From Methanoculleus sp. UBA374 (lineage in GTDB: Archaea > Halobacteriota > Methanomicrobia > Methanomicrobiales > Methanoculleaceae): 64,000 nucleotides of DNA. Under the pieces are notes generated by a model that saw only the letters and a list, made by a program, of their open reading frames with translations, had not been told where the DNA came from and did no database searches. Shown piece by piece: positions 1 to 7,825 of this stretch (positions within the stretch are counted from its first letter, which is position 1; each line of letters opens with the position of its first letter). The stretch is from positions 1-64,000 of the forward strand of contig DAYL01000032.1 in the NCBI GenBank assembly GCA_002508705.1. Reading direction: 5' to 3'. Both the position numbers and the translations under genes were made by a program.

Positions 1-405
1 CCAGTTTTATCCGAGGGGACTTATAATTATCGGATCACCTCTCTCATATTTGCGTCAGAAGCAGTGGTTCTATTCAGTCTGCTCCGGATTATGCAGGTGA
101 AACCTCCTCTGATCCGGACATTCAGCGTCATTTTCTACAGTTGCGCAATAGCCTATTCTTTTATCTGGGTAATATTACGATTAGATCTGCTCTCCGGGCA
201 TATTCTGTTAAGAAACTCAGGCAATATCCTCTATTATTTGTATTTACTACCTCTGGGATACCTTGAGTATCTCGGGGTCCGAGATATAGTGAGCGCAAAT
301 CGCCCCCGAATTATAGCCGCAACAGTGGTTGCGATTATTATCCACTATCTCCTGTTCGAACCGGAGCTGCTTTTCCTCACGAACCTCTTGAATGGGATAT
401 TTTGA
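1..405 (+). CDS. C-terminal part of an unidentified integral membrane protein (5' end outside window)
   Basis: The reading frame is open from the first base and ends at a TGA at 403-405, so at least 134 residues of a longer protein are visible. An internal ATG/GTG could be read as a start, but the frame continues upstream without a stop. The visible part is very hydrophobic, with about four probable membrane helices separated by short loops (for example around LLPLGYLEYL and VVAIIIHYLLF). I do not recognise a family. The DNA is AT-rich compared with most of the window, as in the next gene, which suggests both belong to an accessory segment. Confidence 0.6.
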   Translation, partial: PVLSEGTYNYRITSLIFASEAVVLFSLLRIMQVKPPLIRTFSVIFYSCAIAYSFIWVILRLDLLSGHILLRNSGNILYYLYLLPLGYLEYLGVRDIVSANRPRIIAATVVAIIIHYLLFEPELLFLTNLLNGIF

Positions 406-475
406 TTTATGATCGTTAATAGCCGTAACCGTTGCGAGCATCCAAAATCCAGTGCAGGAAGCAGGGGTGCAGAAT

Positions 476-1666
476 ATGATGAAAAAACTATTGTTACTGC
501 TGCTATTACTGGCCGTTTTTTCTAGCTTTTTAAACCAGTATGGGTTTACTCCAGATCATTCTGCTTACTCGATGACGAAGATTTGCGAACAACTCCCGAC
601 TTATAATATCGGCGATCTCAAGGATACAAAAGTCCTGTATTTGTCAAATTCTATTGTTGTACTCGATTATTATAGTAACCAGAAGGTATCGATTCCCTGC
701 AGCAGTCGTACTTTACCCTCACTTCCCGTGATGGATAATACCGGGACGAAGATTGCATATAAAGAGTCACGCTCCGATCCTAATCTATGGGTTTATAACA
801 CCGAAACCGGTGGAGCCGTACAGATACCACTCGGTTATACCGGCAGTCCGTGGGATCGTCATAACATTCCGCGTTTCAGCCCGGACGGGGAGCAACTCGC
901 TTATCTCCACAGTATCTCATTTGATAATTATTCACTCTCCGTTGCAGATACCGGTGGAAGCTGGAAAAAGGACCTGATGACCGGTATTGCCGATCTCTCG
1001 TACTATGACTGGAACCCTGACAACAAAAGAATCGCAATACTGGCCAAAGCAGGAGGTAACGAGAGGTCTTCGATCTATATCATCGATTCTGCAGGTTCGG
1101 ATATCATCAAAATAAAAGAGAATGTTGAAACAAAGCAGAGTATCCTGGATGGATTGTACCTGTGGAACCCTGTGGGTCTGGATGGATTATGCCAGTGGAA
1201 CCCTGCGGGTACGAACATAGCCTATATCTCAGCCGGGAATATCTTCACTATTACCGCCGATGGGAGTCAAGAGCGCCAGGTGACCGATGATGGAAACACA
1301 TTCTTCCTCCAATGGAGCCCAACAGGGGATAAAATTGCGTACCTGACCCGTGACGGGCTCGGTCAGGAATACGAAACCGGACACGTGAAAAAGGGGGAAT
1401 ACGGTAGATTGCACCTGATCAACCTGGATGGAACGGGCCATGAGGAGATCTTTGCAGAGTACACCGGAGGTTTTCTCCTCGAACTTCCATTCACCTGGAC
1501 TGAAAATGGGAAAGGGATAATCCTCTTCAATATTGAAGGCGGGTACCTGATGGACCTGGAGAAGCCGGCAGGTTATGATCCGGCTTTAATTGCTCTCGTC
1601 GCCCTCTGCGTCGCAATCGTGGCCTGCGCAGTATCGATCATCCTTGAATACTACCGGAGGGCGTGA
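476..1666 (+). CDS. TolB/PD40-type beta-propeller protein, membrane anchored
   Basis: I place the start at the ATG at 476, preceded by a purine-rich AGGGGTG; a GTG at 452 in the same frame is possible. The N-terminus is a signal-like helix rich in leucine. Several PD40 (WD40-like) blades follow, each with a motif such as FSPDGEQLAYL, WNPDNKRIAIL, WNPAGTNIAYI or WSPTGDKIAYL. The C-terminus has a hydrophobic helix ending in YYRRA, so the propeller probably sits outside the membrane. Such proteins usually act in protein-protein or envelope interactions; no enzyme activity is implied. Two adjacent 33-bp units at 1145-1210 are near-identical and add a second WNP motif. Low GC suggests acquired DNA. 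Confidence 0.75.
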   Translation: MMKKLLLLLLLLAVFSSFLNQYGFTPDHSAYSMTKICEQLPTYNIGDLKDTKVLYLSNSIVVLDYYSNQKVSIPCSSRTLPSLPVMDNTGTKIAYKESRSDPNLWVYNTETGGAVQIPLGYTGSPWDRHNIPRFSPDGEQLAYLHSISFDNYSLSVADTGGSWKKDLMTGIADLSYYDWNPDNKRIAILAKAGGNERSSIYIIDSAGSDIIKIKENVETKQSILDGLYLWNPVGLDGLCQWNPAGTNIAYISAGNIFTITADGSQERQVTDDGNTFFLQWSPTGDKIAYLTRDGLGQEYETGHVKKGEYGRLHLINLDGTGHEEIFAEYTGGFLLELPFTWTENGKGIILFNIEGGYLMDLEKPAGYDPALIALVALCVAIVACAVSIILEYYRRA

Positions 1667-1670
1667 TGTG

Positions 1671-1925
1671 AGATCCATTGGCAGGTCGTCAACAGTAACC
1701 CTCGACGGCAACCCGAGACATACGAGCGAACCGGACGTCCAGCAGGTGTCCCACACCTTCCCGAGCGCTCCGCGGGGAGAGCATATGGTCCGGGTGGTCG
1801 CGGCGAATGCCAACGGGACGGGAGCGAACTACTGGACCCAGAACGTATTCTCGACGCCGCCCGTGGTGAAGAAGGTGACCCTGCGAAGCCGGACGTTACC
1901 GATACCGTTCGTTACGGCAATTTGA
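1671..1925 (+). pseudogene. Decayed fragment resembling the end of a PKD/Ig-like surface repeat
   Basis: After the propeller gene there is no intact gene until 2215. One frame reads through about 85 codons and contains SHTFPSAPRGEHMVRVVAAN followed by NGTGANYWTQNVF. This is the type of strand pattern seen at the end of PKD-like domains of methanogen surface proteins (hydrophobic-V-V-A-x-N-x-N-G-T). It has no plausible start, no secretion signal and no continuation, and it runs into unrelated sequence. I read it as a remnant of a larger surface protein. The 290 bases after it (1926-2214) show nothing I can support. Confidence 0.35.
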
Positions 1926-2214
1926 AGCTTCATCCGATCAAACCGTGGTCATGAAGATGTGGATTCCTTGTGGCTGAGAGTACATCCCCCCTGGCGCAAC
2001 CTGGTTCCCGAGGGGCGCTCCTCTCGATCCTGATACCGAACCGCCTTACAGAAGAAGAGTTTCTCGATCTGTGAAGGGCCTGCTATCGCGGGATTGCCTC
2101 CGGGCGTCGGCGGGGTTATAGATCATCCCGGATAGTAAGCCGGGAAACAAGGGAAAGAGGCCCCATATCCTTCACCTTTTTCCGCCCGGGCCTCGAAATA
2201 ATAAGAGACCATCC

Positions 2215-3333
2215 GTGTATTATCACCTCATCCTGACCGACAACTGCAACCTCTGCTGCACCTATTGCCGGGGAAAGGCGTTCACCGTCGACCCCCCGGA
2301 GCTGCCCGATATCGCCGTCGACGAGAACCTCCCGGTGGACCTCGATATCGATCTTGACGACCTCTACCGGTTCCTCGCAAAGGACCCCGGGGCCGTACTG
2401 ACCTTCTATGGCGGGGAGCCCCTGCTCGCCGTCGACCGCATCCGCGAGATCGTCCGCGACGCCCCGGTCTCGGCGCTGATCCTGCACACCAACGGCACCC
2501 TCCTCGACCGCCTCGACCACGCAACCGCGAACCGGTTCGACACGATCCTGGTCTCCATCGACGGACCCGAAGGGCTCACCGACGCCCACCGCGGGAGGGG
2601 GACATTTGCGCGGCTCACGAAAAACCTCCGCTGCCTCGCGGCGGGCGGGTTTGCCGGCGAGGTGATCGCCCGGATGACCGTGACCGAGGATACCGATATC
2701 GCAGCGGCCGTCCACTACCTCACGGCAAACGACCGGTTCTCCTTCCCGGCCGTCCACTGGCAGATGGACGCGAACTTCTGGAACGACTACGAAATGCGGG
2801 ACTACACCACCTGGGTAACGGAGAGTTACAACCCCGGCATCCGGGACCTTGTCGCGTTCTGGGTGGAGACGATGCGGGAGGAGGGGCGGGTGCTCCGGTG
2901 GTATCCGTTCATGGACCCGATGCAGGATATGCTGCTATCGCGGCCAAGCATGCTCCGGTGCGGTTGCGGCCACGCAAACTACAGCATCATGACCGACGGG
3001 CACATCGCCCCCTGCCCCATCATGGTCGGGATGAAGGACTACTACGTCGGGCATATCGCCACCGCCGACCCGCTCCGCCTCCCGGTGACGACCGTGGGGA
3101 GCCCCTGCACGGAATGCGGTCTCCTCGACTTCTGCGGCGGCCGGTGCCTCTACTCGAACATCACCCGCCCCTGGCCCGAAGAAGGGCGGCGGGTCGTCTG
3201 CGGGACGGTGGAGAACCTCCATCGGTCGCTCTCGACGGCCCTCCCGGAGGTCCGCCGCCTCATCGAGGCAGGAACGGTCCGGATGGAGGACTTCGACCAC
3301 CGGAAGTACAACAGCTGCGAGATCATACCGTAG
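2215..3333 (+). CDS. Radical SAM enzyme, AF1577-like putative peptide-modifying family
   Basis: 372 residues from a GTG start. The N-terminus carries the radical SAM cluster motif CxxxCxxC as CNLCCTYC (Cys11, Cys15, Cys18), followed by the GGEP segment that binds SAM. The C-terminal third is Cys-rich (RCGCGHANYS, then CTECGLLDFCGGRC), the layout of SPASM-like domains that hold auxiliary Fe-S clusters in peptide-modifying enzymes. Length and the opening YYHLILTDNCNL fit the archaeal AF1577 family, which is labelled peptide-modifying by its annotation; its substrate is not known to me. The next gene, 61 bases downstream on the same strand, is a 54-residue Cys-containing protein that could be a partner or substrate, but this is only inference. 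Confidence 0.8.
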   Translation: MYYHLILTDNCNLCCTYCRGKAFTVDPPELPDIAVDENLPVDLDIDLDDLYRFLAKDPGAVLTFYGGEPLLAVDRIREIVRDAPVSALILHTNGTLLDRLDHATANRFDTILVSIDGPEGLTDAHRGRGTFARLTKNLRCLAAGGFAGEVIARMTVTEDTDIAAAVHYLTANDRFSFPAVHWQMDANFWNDYEMRDYTTWVTESYNPGIRDLVAFWVETMREEGRVLRWYPFMDPMQDMLLSRPSMLRCGCGHANYSIMTDGHIAPCPIMVGMKDYYVGHIATADPLRLPVTTVGSPCTECGLLDFCGGRCLYSNITRPWPEEGRRVVCGTVENLHRSLSTALPEVRRLIEAGTVRMEDFDHRKYNSCEIIP

Positions 3334-3394
3334 GGGGCGGACCCGCCGGGACAACATTCATCCCCGGGGAGGAGAGACCACTCTCCAGGAGACC

Positions 3395-3559
3395 ATGACG
3401 ACCATCGGACTCATCCTCTGCAGGATCGGGCTCCATCGCTGGGGCAGGAAGCACGGCTACGACGAGTACTCGTCAAACGTCATTGAGTGGGAGCAGCGGT
3501 GCGAACGGTGCGGAAAGCGGAAACGCTGGGTCGAGGCGAAACGAGACCGTCGACGATGA
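3395..3559 (+). CDS. Small 54-residue protein with one CxxC zinc-finger-like pair
   Basis: An ATG at 3395 is preceded by a purine-rich stretch (CTCTCCAGGAGACC) that includes AGGAG. The 54-codon frame ends at TGA 3557-3559. The product begins MTTIGLILCRIGLHRWGRKH and ends with a basic segment around CERCGKRKRWVEAKRDRRR. The N-terminal Cys/His (LCRIGLHRW) plus the CxxCGK pair is the pattern of small single zinc-binding proteins. It directly follows the radical SAM gene, which raises the possibility that it is that enzyme's partner, but the strongly basic tail also fits a nucleic-acid-binding protein. Function unknown. Confidence 0.6.
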   Translation: MTTIGLILCRIGLHRWGRKHGYDEYSSNVIEWEQRCERCGKRKRWVEAKRDRRR

Positions 3560-3565
3560 AAAAAG

Positions 3566-4141
3566 TTATTTTTTGAGTTCCTGCCCCACGGAGAAGGCTT
3601 TCGCGAGCGCATCCCCGAACTCGTAGTACTCCTGCCGCATCGAGTCGTAGATGAACGGCCGGATCTTCTCGACAGCGGGTTTGCCGTCCGCGTCGATGAC
3701 GCTCTCGTCCACCTTCACGTCCAGGATCTCCCCGATAAACTGGGTATGCATGCCGATCTCGACCGTCTGGAGGAGCCGGCACTCGAGGACCACCGGGAAC
3801 TCCCCGACGTACGGAGCGTTCACCCGGTCGCCTTTCACCGGAGTCAGCCCGGTCGCGGCGAACTTATCCGTCTCCCGGCCGGAGACGATGCCGAAGTAAT
3901 CCGCCTCCCGGACGTAGTCCGTCGAAGGGATGCTGATCGTGAACTCGCGCCGCTCGACCAGGTTCTCGTAGGTCTGCCGCACCTTCTGGAGCGAAACCGC
4001 CACCGCAGGAGGACGGGACGAGCAGATGCCGCCCCATGCGGCGGCCATAGCATCCGGCCGACCGTCGGGGCCGTAGGTCCCGATGATCAGGACCGGGTGA
4101 GGATAAAGAAGAGTCCGTGGGCCGATAGATCTCTTTGCCAT
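3566..4141 (-). CDS. Flavin reductase-like (flavoredoxin-type) FMN-binding split-barrel protein
   Basis: 191 residues. The N-terminal part (PHPVLIIGTYGPDGRPDAMA) and the following segments ICSSRPPAVAVSLQ and REFTISIPSTDYVREADYFG are typical of the flavin reductase-like domain, which binds FMN in a split barrel and in anaerobes often serves as an electron-transfer flavoprotein. There is no signal peptide, so it is cytoplasmic. The gene is convergent with the small protein at 3395. The short gap contains AAAAAAGTTATTTTTT, a likely shared T-tract terminator for both directions. The electron donor and acceptor cannot be read from the sequence. Confidence 0.85.
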   Translation of the reverse strand: MAKRSIGPRTLLYPHPVLIIGTYGPDGRPDAMAAAWGGICSSRPPAVAVSLQKVRQTYENLVERREFTISIPSTDYVREADYFGIVSGRETDKFAATGLTPVKGDRVNAPYVGEFPVVLECRLLQTVEIGMHTQFIGEILDVKVDESVIDADGKPAVEKIRPFIYDSMRQEYYEFGDALAKAFSVGQELKK

Positions 4142-4220
4142 GGGGTAACCATTCGTCCCCCGGCACGGATAAACCTTTTCAAACCCGGAGAATGCAACGG
4201 GGAGGCGACCGGAAACCCGG

Positions 4221-5150
4221 TCATGCGGCGCCCGCGGCCCCCTTCCTTCGCTCCTGCACCGAGCGGAAGAGGAAGAACCCGACGATGGGGAACGTCGCTA
4301 TCGGCGAGAGCCAGGTCGGGATATGGAACCCGAAACTGTCCGCGAGCATGATCGTCCCGAGCACCAGGATGGAGTACATCGCCCCGTTCTTGAGGAAACA
4401 GTAACTCCGGATCTGGTCGACGCTCCGGACGGTCAGTTCCCGGACCACAAAGGCCCCGATACCGTTCCCGATCAGGATGAGGGGGACGGAAAGTGTGAAG
4501 GCGAACGCCCCGATGACGCCGTCGATAGAGAAGGTCGCGTCAAGGACCTCAAGGTAGGCGAGCTTCGAGATATCGGAGATCCCCGCTCCCTTCAACCGGG
4601 CTTCCTGCATCTCGGCGTTCTGCCTGAACCCATGAACGATGAAGAAGGTGGTGGAGCCGAGCACGGCCGCAAAGCCCATCATGGTGTTGATCTGAAGGGC
4701 AAACCAGACAATGACGGCAAGCAGGATCGAAGCGGTTGCATAGAACCAGACGGCCTGTCGGGAGAAGAACGCCTCGGTCCGGAGGCAGCAGTTCTTCTCC
4801 TCTGCAAAGAGCCAGTGGAAGAAGAGGAGGACAAGAAACATTCCCCCGAAGATCATGAGGATCGGGGCGGACTCTTCTATCGCAGCCACTACGTCCGGAT
4901 CGCTTGAAAACGTCGCGAGCAGCGCACCTATTGCCCCGAGCGACGGGTTTGTCGCCCAGACGATCCCCCACGGCAGAAGCCCCCGGATCACGAAGACCGC
5001 GAAGAGCAGGCCCCAGATAAGGAACCATCTGCGGGCCTTCTCTTTCATCGTCGCGAGGACGTCGGCGTTGATAATGGCGTTGTCGATGCTCGATACGGTT
5101 TCGAAGACAACGAGGCCCGCTACAGTCAGAACTATCAGCAGCCAGTCCAT
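4221..5150 (-). CDS. DUF475 integral membrane protein, TerC-like superfamily
   Basis: 309 residues with about eight membrane helices. The first helix carries FETVSSIDNAIINADVLATM and a later one carries LEVLDATFSIDGVIGAFAFT. The paired acidic residues in these helices (E..SSIDNA and E..DATFSID) are the hallmark of DUF475 and the related TerC proteins, several of which export metal ions such as manganese. The substrate here is inferred, not shown. It is divergent from the CBS-domain gene, with promoters in the 113-base gap. Confidence 0.8.
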   Translation of the reverse strand: MDWLLIVLTVAGLVVFETVSSIDNAIINADVLATMKEKARRWFLIWGLLFAVFVIRGLLPWGIVWATNPSLGAIGALLATFSSDPDVVAAIEESAPILMIFGGMFLVLLFFHWLFAEEKNCCLRTEAFFSRQAVWFYATASILLAVIVWFALQINTMMGFAAVLGSTTFFIVHGFRQNAEMQEARLKGAGISDISKLAYLEVLDATFSIDGVIGAFAFTLSVPLILIGNGIGAFVVRELTVRSVDQIRSYCFLKNGAMYSILVLGTIMLADSFGFHIPTWLSPIATFPIVGFFLFRSVQERRKGAAGAA

Positions 5151-5177
5151 TTCTGTGAGATGGGATCGGTGCCGATC

Positions 5178-5186
5178 GTATATAAG
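5178..5186 (+). promoter_or_regulatory. TATA-box candidate and downstream ribosome-binding site for the CBS gene
   Basis: GTATATAAG lies 78 bases upstream of the ATG at 5264. The message would have a leader with a strong Shine-Dalgarno CGGAGGTAAC at 5251-5260, just before ATG 5264. This site decides the start; an upstream in-frame ATG at 5192 has no comparable site. Confidence 0.5.
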
Positions 5187-5263
5187 AAAGGGTGCCGGGC
5201 GAGAGAAGGGTTATGTTCATATATCATATCCGGCATGAATCAGTCGTCAACGGAGGTAACAAC

Positions 5264-5716
5264 ATGGGACTTGTGGACTGCTGCCGTGACCAGGTCGTCG
5301 CCGTCTCACCGGACACCCCGGCTGTGGACGTGGCGAAGATCATGGGAGAGAAGAACGTCGGAAGCGTCGTCGTCGTGACCGGCGACAACCGGCCCGCCGG
5401 CATACTCACCGACCGCGATCTCGCGGTCGGGGTTATGGCGCGGGAACAGAACCCGGGCGAAGTCCGGGCGGGAGATATCGCGACCCGGAGCGTGATCACG
5501 TTTCAGGACAGCATGGGGATCTACGAAGCCATCCGGAAGATGACCGATGAAGGCATCCGAAGAATGCCCGTCGTCGACAACGCCGGGAAACTGATCGGGA
5601 TCGTCACTCTGGACGACGTCATCCGCATGCTGGGCGAGGAGATGGCCACGATTGCAAAGAACATCGAGAAACAAAGCCCGCCGATACAGAAAGAGAGCCC
5701 CCCCATACCCCTGTGA
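5264..5716 (+). CDS. Two-CBS-domain protein
   Basis: 150 residues from the ATG that follows GGAGGTAAC. Two CBS motifs fill the protein. The first contains VAKIMGEKNVGSVVVV and GILTDRDLAVGVMA; the second contains AIRKMTDEGIRRMPVV and LIGIVTLDDVIRMLGEE. Such pairs bind adenosyl nucleotides (AMP, ATP or SAM) and act as energy or ligand sensors. There is no fused effector domain, so it probably works through a partner. The C-terminus is a short polar tail (QSPPIQKESPPIPL). It is transcribed away from the DUF475 gene and convergent with the PEBP cluster. Confidence 0.85.
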   Translation: MGLVDCCRDQVVAVSPDTPAVDVAKIMGEKNVGSVVVVTGDNRPAGILTDRDLAVGVMAREQNPGEVRAGDIATRSVITFQDSMGIYEAIRKMTDEGIRRMPVVDNAGKLIGIVTLDDVIRMLGEEMATIAKNIEKQSPPIQKESPPIPL

Positions 5717-5760
5717 GGGGGCCCGACAACCCCTACTTTCGGGCGCACGCCCTTCTTTCC

Positions 5761-6219
5761 TTACCCGGTTGCGAAGGCGATGACCTCGCCGGCCTGGTTC
5801 ATCGAGCCCTCCATCGTCCGGACCAGATCCTCCCAGGTCGCCCCCGGCGCGAGCGCGAGGTCGAGGTCGAGCGCGTAGACCCGGAAGAGGTATGCCTCGA
5901 TCTTCCCGGCCTCCGGGCAGGGGCCCCGATAGCCGATGCTCCCGAAGTCGTTTGTGCCCTGTACGGCGTGGAGAGGTGCCTCCACTACCCCTCCGACCGG
6001 AAATCCCTCCGGGATCAGCGGAACGGCGGGTATGTTCCAGGCGACCCACACCACCCGCGACGGCCCCTCCTCGGGGCTCGTCTTCGCAAGAACCGCAAGC
6101 GATTTTATGTTCGGGAGGACGCCGTCGACCCGGATTGCGGGCGACCGATTCGCCCCCTTGCAGGTGTACTCCGGCGGGAACTCTTCAAAGTCCAGACTCA
6201 CTACCAACTTTTGTGCCAT
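5761..6219 (-). CDS. PEBP-family protein (YbhB/YbcL type), copy 1 of tandem array
   Basis: 152 residues. The PEBP fold is shown by FPPEYTCKGANRSP near the N-terminus, VVWVAWNIPAVPLIPEGFP in the middle and GTNDFGSIGYRGPCPEAG followed by YLFRVYALD. Members bind phosphate or small anionic ligands; physiological roles in prokaryotes are poorly known. The usual DPDAP segment of the pocket is replaced by TSPEEGPS, and the usual HW before NIP is VW, so ligand binding may differ. No signal peptide is visible. It is most like the copy at 6608-7066, with the same length and closely matching sequence, which indicates recent duplication. Confidence 0.88.
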   Translation of the reverse strand: MAQKLVVSLDFEEFPPEYTCKGANRSPAIRVDGVLPNIKSLAVLAKTSPEEGPSRVVWVAWNIPAVPLIPEGFPVGGVVEAPLHAVQGTNDFGSIGYRGPCPEAGKIEAYLFRVYALDLDLALAPGATWEDLVRTMEGSMNQAGEVIAFATG

Positions 6220-6276
6220 ATCAAACTCCTATGATACTCATTTTCCAGGACTAGGGTATTAAAATGGTGCGTTTGG

Positions 6277-6525
6277 TCACCGGGAGGACATAGCGGCGGT
6301 ATCGCCGAACCCGAGGACGTGGCCCCGCATCGCGTCGATGAGGTCGTGCTTGCCTGCGCCGGGCGCGAGATCGAGCATCGCATCAAGCCCGTAGACCTTG
6401 AAGAGGCACCGGTGTGTCTCACCCTGCGGGGGACAGGAGCCGCGCCAGCCGATGCCCCCGCAGTCGTTCGTCCCCTGGACGGCACTCACCGGGGCCGTCA
6501 CGATACCCTTGCGGCGGGGTGCACG
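6277..6525 (-). pseudogene. Truncated PEBP gene (C-terminal half only), copy 2
   Basis: The frame encodes GIVTAPVSAVQGTNDCGGIG, then WRGSCPPQGETHRCLFKVYG and LIDAMRGHVLGFGDTAAM. This matches the C-terminal half of the intact copy at 7304-7771 almost residue by residue. The N-terminal half, including the anion-pocket segment, is missing. The open frame upstream of about 6525 is unrelated read-through antisense to the intergenic DNA and reaches into the 3' end of the next copy. Cys also replaces the usual Pro/Tyr at two positions. I read it as a remnant of the array, although a short product cannot be excluded. Confidence 0.75.
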
Positions 6526-6607
6526 CCGATACCTATCCGAGGTAAGGGAGGGCTTCAATATCTTTTCTTCTCCGGCCGGGAGCTCTCGCTCCCGCACCGG
6601 CCGCCCC

Positions 6608-7066
6608 TTATCCGGTGGCGAAGACAACAACTTCCCCGACCTGGTTCATCGAGCCTTCCATCGTCCGGACCAGATCCTCCCAGGTCGCGCCGGACGCAAG
6701 CGGGAGATCGAGATCGAGCGCATAGACCCGGAAAAGATACACTTCGGTCGTTCCGGCCTCCGGGCAGGGTCCCCGGTAACCAAGGGTACCAAAATCATTC
6801 CTGCCCTGCCGGGCATGGAGGGGCGACTCCACCGTCTCTCCTTCCGGGAACCCCGCCGGGATCTGCTCGACGGCGGGGAGGTTCCAGAGAACCCACGCCA
6901 CCCGCGACTCTCCGCCCTCGGGGCTCGCCGTTGCGAGGATCGCGAGCGACTCGATGTTCGAGAGGATTCCCTCGACCCGGATCGGGGGCGACCGGTTCGC
7001 TCCCCTGCAGGTGTACTCCGGCGGGAACTCATCAAAATCCAGTTTCACGGCCAGTTTTGGCATCAT
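6608..7066 (-). CDS. PEBP-family protein, copy 3 of tandem array
   Basis: 152 residues when started at the first of two adjacent ATGs (7066), which gives exactly the length of copy 1; an open frame extends further upstream but has no family similarity. Motifs are FPPEYTCRGANRSPPIRVEG, VAWVLWNLPAVEQIPAGFP and GRNDFGTLGYRGPCPEAG. The DPDAP pocket segment is again altered (ATASPEGGES). It is upstream of the truncated copy 2 and downstream of copy 4, all on the minus strand. A TATA-like element (ATATAAATAG on the plus strand, about 7104-7113) lies some 40 bases upstream of the start. Confidence 0.87.
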   Translation of the reverse strand: MMPKLAVKLDFDEFPPEYTCRGANRSPPIRVEGILSNIESLAILATASPEGGESRVAWVLWNLPAVEQIPAGFPEGETVESPLHARQGRNDFGTLGYRGPCPEAGTTEVYLFRVYALDLDLPLASGATWEDLVRTMEGSMNQVGEVVVFATG

Positions 7067-7303
7067 ACAGCAGTCTCTCTCGGTATCCTCCTTCAGGAAA
7101 CAAGATATAAATAGATATGTGCGTGGGGACCATGACAGCCGTGGACTCCCCGTTTGCTGACCGCGACCTGTCACTGCCTATATCGTCGACGCATGTGAAG
7201 ATGTGATGACCCGGACAACATTCGTGGCAGACCTCGCGTTCTTCGTGCCTTCGCGTGAGACCTGCCTGAACCGGGTTTTACGCCCTTCAAACACCGATGG
7301 CCA

Positions 7304-7771
7304 TCACCGGGAGTACACGGCGGCCGTCTCGCCGAACTGGAGGACGTGCCCCTGCATGGCATCGATGAGGTCCTGCTTCCGGGCGCCTGCCGGCACCTCC
7401 AGGGCGGCGTCAAGCCCGTAAACCTTAAAGAGGTAACGATGCGTCTCCCCCATGGGAGGACAGGGGCCGCGCCAGCCGATGGTTCCGTAATCGTTCGTCC
7501 CCTGAACGGCTGAGACCGGAGTGGTCACGACGCCCTGCGGCGGGATGCCCTCCGGAATTACCGACGCCGGCGAGAGGTTCCAGATGATCCAGGTAGTGAA
7601 GGAGCACCCGGGTTCGTACGGGTTCAAGGCAAAGACCGCTATTGTCTGCGTCGCCGGGATGAGTCCCCGGACCCTCAGTTCGGGCGAGAGGCCGGCACCG
7701 TCGCATGTGGTCCAGATCGGAAACTCCGCATCACGGAGAGAGACGATCAGGTTGGTAACTTCGGGGTTCAT
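7304..7771 (-). CDS. PEBP-family protein, copy 4 of tandem array
   Basis: 155 residues. The C-terminal half (VTTPVSAVQGTNDYGTIGWR, GPCPPMGETHRYLFKVYGLD) is nearly the same as truncated copy 2, so these two form a sub-pair distinct from copies 1 and 3. The N-terminal half is divergent from the others (SLRDAEFPIWTTCDGAGLSP, then ALNPYEPGCSFTTWIIWNLS). The DPDAP motif is replaced by NPYEPG, but the GxxWRGPCPP loop is intact. It lacks a signal peptide. The 237 bases between this gene and copy 3 hold no gene that I can support. Confidence 0.86.
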   Translation of the reverse strand: MNPEVTNLIVSLRDAEFPIWTTCDGAGLSPELRVRGLIPATQTIAVFALNPYEPGCSFTTWIIWNLSPASVIPEGIPPQGVVTTPVSAVQGTNDYGTIGWRGPCPPMGETHRYLFKVYGLDAALEVPAGARKQDLIDAMQGHVLQFGETAAVYSR

Positions 7772-7825
7772 GATACGTCTCTCGGTATAACGTAAAGAAA
7801 AAGATTGTGGAAGCCGCCCGGCGCA

